A stretch of 64,000 nucleotides of DNA from Breviolum minutum Mf 1.05b.01 (Eukaryota > Sar > Dinophyceae > Suessiales > Symbiodiniaceae): NCBI GenBank assembly GCA_000507305.1, contig DF239394.1:146806-210805 (forward strand), in the 5' to 3' direction. Made by a program: the position numbers and the translations under genes. How positions within the stretch are numbered: position 1 is the stretch's first letter; each line of letters starts with the position of its first letter. Below, piece after piece: positions 10,840 through 22,800 of this stretch. A model generated the notes under the pieces. That model did not search any database. It was not told where the DNA came from and saw only the letters and a program-made list of their open reading frames with translations.

Positions 10840-13076
10840 CTCCTCCTTCTTGGGGTTAATCTCCTTGATGGCTTTGGTCTCCTTTCTCTCACGATCCTCT
10901 TTCTCAAGGGCTTTCCTCCTTTCTCGCTCAATTCCTTAGTAACAGCCCTTTGTCTCTCATGTTCTTCACGGCTCACCTTGCCTATCTTCTCCACTGTGGG
11001 CCTTTCCTTCTCTTGTCTTTCCTTCTCCTGCTTTTCACTGCCCCTCAGGCGGGCTTGGCCTTCAGAAGTAACTTCAATGCTTTGACCATACTTCTCTTCC
11101 AATTCATCCAACTCCGATGATGGAAGGTCATCAAGTTCATCCACAGGATCCTTATGTGATCTGCTTGGCATCTTGGATGATGAGGATGGTTCAGGATATG
11201 TCCCAAACCTTTCACGGTAGGATTCTCGAAGGATTCGAGCTATTTGCTCCTTCACTGCAGGTGATTCTTGGACTTCTTCCAATTGAACACGGATAAGTTC
11301 TTCTTCCTCTTCCACAGTTAGCTGATCCTTTTCTTCAGACTTTTGTCTTCTCTTCCGATCAGATCTATCCTTGCCAGCTCGATGTCTCCTGGGGCTAGGA
11401 TGTCTGCCCTCTGGTCGGGGTTCTCTTCGAGGACTTGGTCTCCTGCTCCTCGACTTGGCAGGTCGTTCATCTTTGACTGCCTTCTCTTCAGCCAATCTCC
11501 TCTGGTGATCTTCAGCACGCTGACGGCTTTTCTCAGCTTTCTTGGCCGCTCTTGGGTGCATTCCAGAGACTATATCCTGCTGAAGTCTTGAATCCCTGGC
11601 AGGCGCCGGAACAGAAGCTGTTCGGCGTTCCTGAGCCTTTTTCTCTAAAGCCTTTTCCTTCAAAGATTTCAAACGAACATAGATAGCTTGCTGTGCATCT
11701 ACCAACTCTTGATCAACATCCAGTCCATAAATGGCTGACCTGTTCATTTGGTGTTGAATCTTCTCCAAACGACTCATGAGGCTTTGTTCATCTTCATCAC
11801 CCTCTGGAAGTCGGCCGCCTGATGTCCTTACACTCCTCGATCTCTGAGGATGCTCGGCCATCTCGTCTTCCAGCACAAACAAGGCGGTAATCTCGGGTTC
11901 TGGTTGTGAGCTTGAGCCCTCAACGTCTGCAGCTTCGACAGATGCAACCTTCTTACCTCCTTGCTTGGATTTACCTCCTTGGTCCTTTCCTTTGCCCTTG
12001 CTGTTGTTCCAAGGATTCTGTTGCCATGAGTTTGAGTTCCAACCTTTACCGTTGTAATGTTGGTTCCAAGACCCTTTGCCTTTGTCTTTTCCTCCTTTAC
12101 CTTTTCCTTTCTTGCCTTTACCTTTTCCTTTACTCCAACTATCCTTTCCTTTTCCTTTGGAATCTTTTCCTTTGCCTCTCGCCTTGGCCAAAGAATCAAC
12201 ATCCATTGGTGCTGAACCCGTTTTGGCTTCCTTCCTCGTTTCGACATTCTCAATGTATGCTAAGATCTCATGTTTCATGGAATCATAATCTGTCAACCTT
12301 GATGCTTGAAGATCTAAATGATCTTGCAACTTGTTAGGACACATCTGCTGCAAACAACTACGACAAATATCGTCCTCCAGTTGCTTCTTCCTTCTCTCTT
12401 CATACTTTCTCTTCAGGTTCTCCCAGCTTTCTAGCCCTTCACGAAGTTTGTCCAAAGAGCACTGCTGAGGATGCAAAACCTTCTTCAACAAAGCGGAATT
12501 TGCTTGAGGATTCTGAGGATCATACTTACTCAGCAACCTCCTCAAAGCTTCCAACCCAAAATGGGTTCCTCTCGAGGTGTTCTTGACGATCTCCAATGCT
12601 TCACCTTCTGTCAAGGAAATCAAAGCCTGGCGAGCCTGAGCTGAAACAAGCTCGGCCCCATCAGGGAAATCATCTTCAAGCGATCTTTCCGTGATAGCCA
12701 CATCCACTGTCGATTCCAACTTCTGGATGACTTGAATCGCATTCTTGTGACATGACTCGACCCATGTCTTGAACTTGTAGTACCAAGAGTCCCAGGTACC
12801 TGACAATCCTGAGAACTTTTCAGGCTTGGGAATGCCTTTCAACTCGCTCCGATCTCGGACATCGATGCTCTTCTCCACATTCTGGTGGATCTTGAGCTGC
12901 TGATCCATATTCGCCTGAAATGCCTGTGACATTCTGGCCGTGGCTTGTGATTGCTGACTCACTGACTCTTGTAGTGCTTGCTGAAGCTGTTGTTGCCCTT
13001 GGGCCAACTGCTGAATCATCTGCATCAACATCTGTTGATTGCCTTGCTGTGGACCTCCTTGTGATTGAGGCTCCAT
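10836..13076 (-). CDS. Copia-1 Gag
   Basis: This 746-residue capsid/nucleocapsid-type protein has a Gln-rich N-terminus, then a UBN2/gag-type core (KPEKFSGLSGTWDSWYYKF, then helices with LRRLLSKYDP). A strongly basic Lys/Gly tract (KGKGK repeats near residues 300-380) probably binds RNA in place of a zinc knuckle. The C-terminal part is rich in Arg, Ser and Glu. The last 25 or so residues (from about 10930) look like a frameshifted read: the alternative frame gives ERERRKALEKEDRERK and continues into the next ORF. The ATG at 13076 lies about 90 nt after the primer-binding site. Confidence 0.9.
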   Translation of the reverse strand: MEPQSQGGPQQGNQQMLMQMIQQLAQGQQQLQQALQESVSQQSQATARMSQAFQANMDQQLKIHQNVEKSIDVRDRSELKGIPKPEKFSGLSGTWDSWYYKFKTWVESCHKNAIQVIQKLESTVDVAITERSLEDDFPDGAELVSAQARQALISLTEGEALEIVKNTSRGTHFGLEALRRLLSKYDPQNPQANSALLKKVLHPQQCSLDKLREGLESWENLKRKYEERRKKQLEDDICRSCLQQMCPNKLQDHLDLQASRLTDYDSMKHEILAYIENVETRKEAKTGSAPMDVDSLAKARGKGKDSKGKGKDSWSKGKGKGKKGKGKGGKDKGKGSWNQHYNGKGWNSNSWQQNPWNNSKGKGKDQGGKSKQGGKKVASVEAADVEGSSSQPEPEITALFVLEDEMAEHPQRSRSVRTSGGRLPEGDEDEQSLMSRLEKIQHQMNRSAIYGLDVDQELVDAQQAIYVRLKSLKEKALEKKAQERRTASVPAPARDSRLQQDIVSGMHPRAAKKAEKSRQRAEDHQRRLAEEKAVKDERPAKSRSRRPSPRREPRPEGRHPSPRRHRAGKDRSDRKRRQKSEEKDQLTVEEEEELIRVQLEEVQESPAVKEQIARILRESYRERFGTYPEPSSSSKMPSRSHKDPVDELDDLPSSELDELEEKYGQSIEVTSEGQARLRGSEKQEKERQEKERPTVEKIGKVSREEHERQRAVTKELSEKGGKPLRKRIVRERRPKPSRRLTPRRRS

Positions 13077-13162
13077 CTTGCTTCAGACACCACCAATCCT
13101 GTCCGAACTGAAGCAGTTCGGCAGCTGGTATTCTCTTTGTTGTTGCTGGATCTCAGAACTCC

Positions 13163-13175
13163 AGCTCCGCTACCA
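13163..13175 (-). other. Copia-1 primer-binding site
   Basis: On the minus strand the LTR end (...TTTGCA) is followed at once by TGGTAGCGGAGCT. TGGTAGC matches the complement of initiator-Met tRNA 3' ends in many eukaryotes. The same sequence starts copia-2 and copia-3. Confidence 0.82.
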
Positions 13176-13382
13176 TGCAAAGATATTTTGGGCTCTTATA
13201 CCTATGTTAGGCTAGTGTCAGCACAAGCACACTCTTTTACTCGACCACACGAAAGTGAGGTAAACGCTTCAAATGGCTGCGGCACACAAATACAAACATA
13301 TAGACATGTAAGTACATGCATGCAACTGTACACATATCTGGTCACGCCTCCCGAGTCAAGAATGACTCCATGCTATGACGAG
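13176..13382 (-). repeat. Copia-1 5' LTR (cut by assembly gap)
   Basis: This is the partner of 5549-5772. It starts TGCAAAGATATT on the plus strand and is lost into N after 13382. Confidence 0.9.
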
Positions 13383-13703
13383 NNNNNNNNNNNNNNNNNN
13401 NNNNNNNNNNNNNNNNNNNNNNNNNNNNNNNNNNNNNNNNNNNNNNNNNNNNNNNNNNNNNNNNNNNNNNNNNNNNNNNNNNNNNNNNNNNNNNNNNNNN
13501 NNNNNNNNNNNNNNNNNNNNNNNNNNNNNNNNNNNNNNNNNNNNNNNNNNNNNNNNNNNNNNNNNNNNNNNNNNNNNNNNNNNNNNNNNNNNNNNNNNNN
13601 NNNNNNNNNNNNNNNNNNNNNNNNNNNNNNNNNNNNNNNNNNNNNNNNNNNNNNNNNNNNNNNNNNNNNNNNNNNNNNNNNNNNNNNNNNNNNNNNNNNN
13701 NNN
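13383..13703. other. Assembly gap, 321 N
   Basis: It hides the outer end of the copia-1 5' LTR and the right target-site duplication. Confidence 1.
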
Positions 13704-13848
13704 CAAAAATGTAACTTACATTTAGGGTCCCCCCCCCCAAAAAAAAAAAATACATGTTAAGCGGGTAGGGATTATATACATATATATATATGATATATAT
13801 ATATATATATAAATATATGTATATACATACATATATTATATCGCCATC

Positions 13849-13962
13849 AAAAATTGAATGGGACCTTACCAACGGACCCATAAGGAAGTGCTAGAGCTAT
13901 TAGACACTTAGGGTTTAGGGTTTTGTCCGTTCAGTGGGTCCTGTTGGAGATTTCTTGGACAT
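13849..13962. repeat. Hairpin repeat family L, copy 2
   Basis: It shares CATCAAAAATTGAATGGGACC and TCCGTTCAGTGGGTCCTG with 44-166. The middle contains two TTTAGGG units, the plant/alga-type telomere repeat, far too few to be a telomere. Confidence 0.65.
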
Positions 13963-14066
13963 ATATCCTCTAAACACGCATACTAGTACCAGGCTGGATT
14001 TTCTCCAGATTTCCACTTGGAAGTACTATGTGAGCCACGAAAAAAAACGGCCTTTCTTTTCATGAA

Positions 14067-14164
14067 TCCTGGTTGTTTAATGGGGATCCTTATAATGGTT
14101 TATGTACAAATCCCCACATAACTGGGTAGGATTTCATCCCCGACATCTACCCCAAACAACCAGG
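14067..14164. repeat. Hairpin repeat family F, copy 1
   Basis: It starts CTGGTTGTTTAATGGGGATCC and ends CCAAACAACCAGG, with ATAACTGGGTAGGATT in the middle. Confidence 0.65.
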
Positions 14165-14194
14165 GGCCCTTTTTCATTTCTCATGTAGTTATAC

Positions 14195-14403
14195 CGTTAT
14201 GGTCCGTCCATTGTTCCAGGAGGAGACTACCACAATCCACAACGGACCCATGCCATGCCCTGAGCCCCTCCCTGTTGGGGCCATGCCACTCAGCTTGAAA
14301 TAATTGTTGCACATCCATTCCCGAAGCCACTCGGTGTCCAAAAACTCCTGCGAGCAGTTGGTGTGTTCGTTGGATTGCAACACGTGTTTCTTGGTTTTGG
14401 GCC
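14195..14403 (-). CDS. Candidate internal exon
   Basis: An acceptor (GCAACTTTTCAG) precedes a 209-nt stretch open in two frames, followed by a GTATAAC donor. The likelier frame reads AQNQETRVAIQRTHQLL and later MDVQQLFQAEWHG. No family is recognised. The direction fits the other minus-strand exons. Confidence 0.36.
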
Positions 14404-14996
14404 CTGAAAAGTTGCTTGACTCTCTTTTGTGAAGTCTTTGGGAAAGTAACTCTTGGTAGGGATTCTTTTTTGGTTGAATATACACTCATTATCGAACCAT
14501 CCCCACCGCAACTTCCAAATGAAAATAGGAACTGGAAGCTACTTTGTGAATGTTTGATGACCTTCTTTGTTTGCAGAAAAAACCACATTCTTTACAAAGA
14601 TACGCTCCAACATGCAACCTCTAGATTCATCACAGTCGGCGAACTGGGAATCACACGTAACGGTTACCATCATGAAGCGTGGCATACTATTTTGAATAGA
14701 CTTGGTTTGGAGAATGGTAGGAAACACATGGAAACACTCCACATCTATCAGCAGTTTTGTTAAGTTGCCCCCATTTCCTCTGACAAAGGAACCTAACTTC
14801 AAAGATCTCGACACAGCAGGGGATCATGCAACATGAGTATTTCCATATTTGTCAGACACCAAAAGTTCCATTCAATCGTTCTGACCTGGTTGGTGCTCAA
14901 CCCCCGACCAATTGCCATGTGCTTGTTGTATCTCGTAGGAAATGGAACCATCTTTTGCTCAACTAAGCTCTCATCGCTAAGCACTGGCAGGTGGAA

Positions 14997-15882
14997 TCAT
15001 CCTTGATCCTCGCCTTGCGTTTGGATGGACCCATCATAGCAATACCAAAGACAAAGCGTTCCAGGTGATCCTGGCAGCCGGGAATCGTGGTTTAAAAGGA
15101 CGGTTGTGTTTTTCGCGACGACCTTCAGGGAGATCACACGGAGTGTAAGTTTTTTCACTACCTTTGAGACATAGAAAGGTATTACAGAAGCTCGTTACAT
15201 TAGGGCAATTGTTTAATCTCACATGCAGTGTTTTCTTATGTATAATATGCAGAATCAAATGTATATATATATATCATCTAAATAAATATCTGTATACATA
15301 TAAATATAGACAAGTATCTCAGGTCACATAATTCAGTTGGAATTCTTGAACTCAAGTCTTCACTTTATATTCTGAATGCCAAAGCCGTACCGCATATTAG
15401 ATGTGCAATGCACATGTTTAGAAAAAAACAAAAAACACCCGTGTTTGTAAGAGTTTGTACTTTTTTTTTGAGGATCTTTGAGTTTACCTTTTCCAAGGAA
15501 CCCATGTTCAGGTTGCCATTCCTTTGCAAAAGGTAGAAACTTCTCTCAAGGCTCAAGGCGTTTTCAGGGACAATCTCAGACCTCACTCCCACTGCCGAAA
15601 ACGACACCCTTTGCACCCTCCTGGGGTGCATCAGGGAAAGCTTGTTTGTGAAAGGTTTCATTCGGGTCAGCATCATCTTTCCTGGGTCAAGTCATGGTAG
15701 CCGTGGCAAAAAGCAAGCACAGATTTCAAAGGGTAAACTCCAAAATAGCTCTTCACGTCAAGATTTCAATCTTCCCAAAGGATAAACATCCTCATGGGTC
15801 AAACCAACACATTCTGTGAAAAACATGTAAACAAAGAGCTCTTGCTCGACACTCCTCGCTGTGATTTCTGAATCCTTATTCT
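14997..15882 (-). CDS. Uncharacterised gene, three-exon chain
   Basis: The exons proposed are 15882-15805, 15681-15488 and 15161-14997, together 145 codons ending in TGA at 14999-14997. The second exon is the strongest: acceptor TTGACCCAG, donor GTAAAC, reading MHPRRVQRVSFSAVGV and later NALSLERSFYLLQRNG. The third reads LRVISLKVVAKNTTV and CLWYCYDG. Phases agree at both joins. The first exon uses a weak GTTTGA donor. No domain is recognised and the start lies upstream. Confidence 0.42.
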
Positions 15883-16744
15883 CTGACAAGATTGCTAAAG
15901 AACACGTGCTGCAATTACATTCAGATAAAACAATATCCTTGCAATCATGCAATCTCAACAGGACTACAATCTTCCAATCTTGATGAAACTCTTCACATTG
16001 TCCCTGGCACCACCAATTTGAATCTCAATCATCAAAAAGCATGGTTCAAACGACTTAGTCAATGCATCAAATTCTCAAATAAGAAACCTACTAAAGCAAG
16101 GCTTCATTCATGTCATCAAAAACCACCAAGATACTCCAGTATCACCATCATCCTCGCCTCGTGAAAACAAAAACCCTCCAGGCAACACTGATATCTCAAG
16201 GCCCCTGGTTCGCAATATGGGTGACATATCAAAATCCAACAAGTATATACCATCTTGAAGATGGGGAGACGTCAGGGAGGATGCTACATTTCCTTGTTTC
16301 GTTTCTAGTTGTTTTATGAGGAATTCTACATTAGGGTTGTCACCTAGCTGAGACGGAAATAGTTTACACCTCTAATTTTTCCATCTTGAATCACATTAAA
16401 CACGATATTTTAACTGACACCTGTTCCAAATATAGTATATGATAATGATACTATATTACTTTCAATTTTCAGGTATTTTGAGGTTCACTTTCCTTGAATG
16501 ATCTTGTAGTGAACCAATTCAAAACTTATGGTCCCACCTGAGGATACTTCAATTCAAGAGTCACAGCCAGTCCTGGTCAGAGTGAACCAGTCCGTACAAA
16601 TGACGAAACAAAAACTAAGCCTAAATTCATTGGCTTCAATTTGGAAGGATTCAATTTCTATATATCCTAAATCACCTTGCAATCGTTTTTGATGTGGATC
16701 CATTCATGTACTGTATGCAAATATACATGTACACATATTTACGT

Positions 16745-16852
16745 ATGGGTGTTTCTTTAAATGGTGGTACTCCCAAAACACCCCAGAATGATCATGTTTA
16801 GTAGGAAAACCCATGGTTGTTGGGTAGCACCATTTCAGGAAACACCCATATA
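16745..16852. repeat. Hairpin repeat family E, copy 1
   Basis: ATGGGTGTTTC...AATGGTGGTAC pairs with GTAGCACCATTTCAGGAAACACCCAT. Confidence 0.75.
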
Positions 16853-16899
16853 CTCTTTTGTTTGTCCGGAGTTTGGTCACTAAACTGCCAGGTTTTTAT

Positions 16900-19800
16900 T
16901 CACATCCAAGTGACCATCATCTTCTGACACAGCAATTCCGAGCCCTTCTTAGCCCGGCCCAGGGCATACGCTCCGGCAGCCAAGGGCCTGCAGAATCAGG
17001 TGATGATCAGTTGACTAGTAGGCAAGCTCGTTAACCCCCTGCGATTTCATTAAAACAAAATCTTCAACCCTTTACCCTCCCTGAAACTAACAGCAAGTTC
17101 GCACCTGAAAATAGGCCTAAACAACCAAAAGGAAACGAATGAGTCTTCCAACTTCCTCCATTTTCAGGGGCTATGTCATGTTAGTTTCAGGCAGGGTCCC
17201 ATTTATCTACGGTAAAGCCACCTTTTGAGTCCCCAAAAATTCGGAAGCTAAGAGGTGGAGGAACCTGAAGCACCAATCTTGTTTGGGGAAGCTGGGGAAG
17301 CTTGATGATGGAAATTGGACAATTAAGATACCTGAAACTTGAAACCTAAGATATGTATGGCACATATTAAGTGGGATAGAAACATCATGTCAAGGCATTC
17401 CACTGTTCTTTTCAATCCATGATTCTACAAATGATATTGACCTGATAGGCAAGTCTTGCATTTATGGCATCTATGTTCACCCGTCACACGTCTCCCCCGT
17501 GCCTAGCCGCCATGCTCTCAAGGTCATTGCTGGTCTCCAGGCGCCGCATGAAGATGTCCGTCAGCTCTTGAAAGTTTTGGCCCCACCGAAACCTACAAAA
17601 AAAAAAACAGCGAACAAGACTAGTTGGTTTCAACCCTTGTGAAAAATATTGGTCAAAATGGGATCATCTTCCCCAAATAGGGGTGAACATAAAAAATATT
17701 TGAGTTGCCACCACCCAGAAGAGTCTTTAGAGACCTGCTCCTTTGGCAAATAGACATTGCTGAGAGTGGAAAACTTGACCCTTTTCGAACACCAGTGAAG
17801 GAGGAGTGACCTGCATGTATCATCTATAGTAGACATATTTAGACATATGGGTGTTTCCTTAAATGGTGGGTTACCCCCAAATCATCCATTTTAATAGGGG
17901 TTTCCATTCTAAACCATCCATTTTGGGGTACCACTATTTTAGGAAACCCCCATATTTAGCTAGGATTGCTGCCAAAACAAGATGTTATCATCCAAGCACC
18001 AAACTTCTTCAAATTGGAATCTGAGCAATCTGGGCCATGAAAACAAAACCTCTTACTTTCCATGAAATCCTGGTTGCTTAATATATGGATCCTTATACTG
18101 GTTTTCGAAATAATCCCGACATAACTGGGTAGGATTTCATCCCCAACAGCCCAACGGGGCCCTGTTTTTTCAGGACGCTCATCTGAACTTTCAGGGTTAC
18201 AGTGAGTTGCTTGGAGGCTTCCAGGCGATGCAGCGAACAACTCCAGGAAGCACAACAACAAGAGATTTGCTATGACATTCCTGGATAGATTAGTAGATCA
18301 TAGATATCATAGGATACATACATATGTTGCAAAAATGTGTACACTTGTGATATACAATCAACATATTACCACAACTATTGTTTCATGAAACCTGCTTCCA
18401 ACCAAAAAATCTCTAAAACCCTGCCAAGATCGGTCGGATAATTTTCCACATCCAACGCCGAGAGTCCAAGGGTTATTGCCCCGATAGAGACGCAATACCA
18501 ACATGGCATCCAAAATCAATGCCATCTGGGGCAGAGGGACAATTGGTCATTCAAGGGCCAAGGACCGGTGGTGGTTGTTCTCCACCCATTTGAAAAATAT
18601 TACTGTATGTCGTCAAATTGGATCCTGAATCCCCAGGGATCCGGGGTGAAAATAAAACATGTTTGAGTTGCCACCACCTAGCCAAGGATGTTTATAAAAA
18701 GACCCTTGGACTCAAAGACAGTGTTCTTTGGATGTGAAAGATTGGAGTTTTGTCCAAGATTTGCAGCAATTGTAGCGTACCATAAAATCCTGTGGAGTTC
18801 TGATCAGGTGCCGACCGGTCACATTTTGGATTCGTTGGTGCTGCCACAGCCTTAATTAAACCTAAAAGGCTTTCCAGTATACAACAAACATCCAAACTTG
18901 TGTTTGGAATGTTTGGATTTTTAGAAAGATCGACGTCCAATAGGTACTACATGTTTCTTTCTCACACGACTGCAGGTCTGCAACCTATTAACGTCATAGT
19001 GCTCCCTGAAACTAACATAACCCCCTGAAAATCGCCCTTGGATTTTCAGAGATTTCTATTGGAAACCACCGTTTTCTGAAGGAAACCATTAGTTTTGGGG
19101 AGTGTATCTTGAAATGGTGAATCTGAAACATGGTTTTCACCGTACACCTAAACAACCGTCACAAACACCAAAACAGCCCCTAGTTTCAGGGAGGGTAAAT
19201 CCCACGGAAAGACCATCCTCACCCAAACTTTCCAACCTCGGTAGAACCAAAGCGAAGCTGCTCCTTCATTGGTTTTTTGGAACGGAGCACCTGCCTGGGG
19301 GTTGTTCCTACATGTCGTCACCCTTGAAAAACGCCCCTTACAAATGGACAACATGCAATAGGCATGCTGCAATGATGGATAGTTGATTGCTTTCATTGCA
19401 TGTCAGCTTTAACAAAAATCGAATGAGTCAAGCAAGTGATCTTCGCAAGTTATTGAAAAGGATCTCCAACTAATTTTCAGATTACGACGTCTTTGCAAGC
19501 ATAGGTCAGCATCAACATTGAGCAGAATGATCATCTGGTGAATATTTTACATGTATGAATTCGCCAATTGCTAAATACTGTTGGATGCTCAAATCATCAA
19601 ATCATCACCTGATTCTGGTTGAAAACCATATGGATTCTTTTCATAGCTTCCCGAAACCAGGCTCCCCCCAATTCCCCAGGTTTCCCGTCCTGCGTACCGG
19701 GTGCTGTGATTCCAAGGACTCGGTTTCGTTGCACTTCATTTTGTTCTGCGAAAATGGCCAGCAACACCTGCGATTCAAATGCGGGAAAAAAAGGTACCAC

Positions 19801-22800
19801 CACTATAGTTGGTGGTTGAAAGTTTCAACCCATTTGAAACTATGTGTATGCGGAAGTCAAATTGGATTGATTTCTTTTCCAGGGATTGGGGTGAAACTAA
19901 AAACACATATGAATGAAACACCACCACATAGACCAGTTTTCCATCTGTTCCAAAGTATAAGTATTATATGTATTTCTGACCACCAAAATGGCGGCCGCCT
20001 CACCTGTTTCATTGAAATGTTCACGTGTCATCAATTGGATCCAATTGAACTTGGAATACATACACTGACGCAAAACCACATAGTTAATAACTAGTTGGTG
20101 GTTTCAACCCATTTGAAAAAAATATTATTCAAATTGGATCATCTACCCAGGTAAAGGTAAAAATGAAAAAATATTTGAAACCACCAGCTAGCTGAATATG
20201 CAAGTATATGGTGTACTTGCGGGAATGGAATGGAATGGATGGATACATCGATAGTTGTTCACAAAGTTGTCTACACCCTAGTGGTCCTGCATGTCAGCTC
20301 CCTGAAGTGGTGGATTTTTTTTTCTTCAAGCTCGTTAATGTCAACGGAAGCTATCTTGCAATACATTTTGTACCAGCATCTTCCAAAGGGTGCTGTTTGA
20401 TTCTAAAGGATGGTGTATAGGCACCCCTTATCATCCATTCAGCACCCTTTGGAAGATCCAGGTAGTAGTCTCATTCAAATATTGTAGAATGATATCATAC
20501 CGTACTGATATCATAATAGTTATACAATAAGCTGCCTAAGAACTGGTGCAGGCGTTTTTCCATCAACGGAAACACATGTGCACTATAATTTCCTAGATTC
20601 GGCTGCAAAAGGACGGACTGTGTGACATTTGTCGGACAGACTGAATGAGACACTACTGTTGTACCTGGACCTTCCAGTTTGGGTGCCAAATGGTTCTTAA
20701 AGGGTGTCGAGTCAGTTCACCATCCCTTAGGGTTTAATTGGCACCCCTTGGAAGGTACTGGTAGATGCGGTCACGTTGACAAGCGGTCACAAAACACAAA
20801 AACACATCTGTTAAGTAAACATGTGGCTTTTTACCAAGCAGAGTAGAAATTATTGTTTCAAGATGACGCCTCCAAGTAAACCACCATTGGGATTCGAACC
20901 TACTGTTGTTGGTTCAGAAATCCGTCCAACCACCTTGGATGTACAAAACCTGGTAAATGACGGGATAAACTGCCAACCTCAACTGGTTTTCACGCCGGAT
21001 TTGTGAAGCATCAACAGTATGGCTGTTTGACCGTTCCTAGTGGCTGTTGAGTCGGATTCTGACCAAGTCAGTTTTTCGCGACCAACAACCAACCAGGAAT
21101 TGGTAACTTCAAGAAAAATCCAAACGTCAATCGTCGAAACAAGGAAACCCCACAGAAAAAATAATAATTCATGCTCAATCGTCAAAAACAATCAAAACAA
21201 CTTTAAAAAAAACATAGGCCCAACCAACCTGATGTTGTTTTTTTGAAAGATTCCCCCCAAAAAAAACACACATCCCTGCCTGTTTGAAAACGGTATGATG
21301 TTGAAAACCCAAATGAGAATATGCACTGCAAAGTTTGGCGGTATTTGTCGGGCTCAGCTGCAACACCTTTGGATGCAACCTGTCCAGATGCAAATCACCA
21401 AGGATTTGAGGACATAGGGGTTTCCCCCTAAAATGGTGGGTGAAACCCCAACAAACCCATGGGGTTGAACCCTACAAAAAATGATCAGCACTTGGGGGTG
21501 TGAAATGGGGGTTTGCCCACCATTAGAGGAAACACCCACGTGGAAACAATTACACCCCAGAAATCTTGGATACCCAAAATTGCCATTTTTTTGAGGGAGT
21601 TACCAACAATACAAAACCATCGATGGTTTTGAACTTGGGGTTCAATCACAAAGCATTCCTCCCCAACATCTTTGGCGGAGTAATTTCCAAACCATCATTT
21701 TGGGTATCCATGTTAGTTTTCGGGAGTGTACCCTAGTTGAAAACTAATAGTTCGCCCCCTGAAAATTGATGGTTAAAAGACTCCTTTTTTTGGGTTGGAT
21801 GCTATCATTTCAGGTGCGAGCTGTTAGTTTCAGGAAGGGTATAACATCACAAGCTACATTCATGGCAATCCTGTCAATGCCTACTGGAGTTAAGCATGGT
21901 ATGACTTGATTAAATGTAAGGTTGTTGATTTTGTTGATTGAACATGAATTTGTTGATTTTGAGCGCATGGTTGGGTGATAGCTTTGCTTACATGGTTTTT
22001 GAAGTTCAGGAACAAATAATATTGCAGAGAAGCCGAACTGAACGATGTAATTATGAGACCGTGAGTGATCCACAGGATCCATGGGACAATTGTATATGTA
22101 CCTCCATGAATGGTTGATTTTTATGGTTTCCATGAAAGTTTAACTATACAATCGTACATGGATCCTACTGTTGATGGCTGAAATCCCAAACAATGGTCCC
22201 ATGGATCCGTGATGGGGTACAACATGTTATACAACTTGCGCCTCTCCCGTCCAAACTTCCGCAAGACCGTCTCGTTGTTCTGTGTGGAGAATCGAGCCAT
22301 GCTGTCCTAAGATGAACAAAAACACGGTCACATTTGACATGAGACTTTCAGTTAGTTCTGGATGTGTCATGATGTCTTTTTGTATATCTTTTCACATTTT
22401 TTAAGTTTCAAGGACTCTATGAATGCATAGTATGTGTATCGTATGAAGAAAAACATATATTATCACCACCAAATCCAGGGAATTCCAGGGAATCCGGTTG
22501 GCATCCCAACAAAGACTCCAGCAGAATTAGAGGGCGATTTTTTAAGGCGTATACTGTAAGAGGGACCTTTTCGAACCCTCACCTAGGTAGCGAGGATTCC
22601 CATGAATCATGGGTTGAAGCCGGATTTGTTAACCCCCCCCAATATGGGTGTTTCCAAAAATAGGGGTTATCCAAAATGGATGGTTTATAATGGAAAACCC
22701 TATTAAAATGGATGATTTGGGGGTACCACTATTTTCGGAAACTCCCATATGATCCCCTAGAAAATGATCTAGATAAATAGCCCTCACACGATTCACGCAA

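Larger units (their letters stand above)
5549..13382 (-). mobile_element. Copia-1, nearly intact Ty1/copia LTR retrotransposon
   Basis: The element runs right to left: 5' LTR (13176 into the N gap), primer-binding site, Gag, protease, integrase, RT, RNase H and 3' LTR (5549 to about 5772). This is the Ty1/copia order. The two visible LTR stretches (207 bp compared) differ at one base, so the insertion looks young. Its right edge and target-site duplication are hidden by the gap. The Gag-pol track is broken by what look like single-base indels near 10930, 9776 and 9465. The catalytic residues of integrase and RT are all present. It lacks the methyltransferase-like domain seen in copia-2 and copia-3. 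Confidence 0.93.

Noticed and set aside
11906..12337. Plus-strand Leu/Phe/Pro-rich ORFs opposite Gag
   Set aside because: They mirror the Lys/Gly-rich tract of Gag (CTT and CCT from AAG and AGG codons); not membrane proteins.
13342..13881. ORFs of 116-231 codons crossing the N gap
   Set aside because: They consist mostly of unknown residues; the reading through N is meaningless.
13905..13920. Telomere-like TTTAGGG units
   Set aside because: Only two units inside a dispersed repeat; not a telomere or telomere scar.
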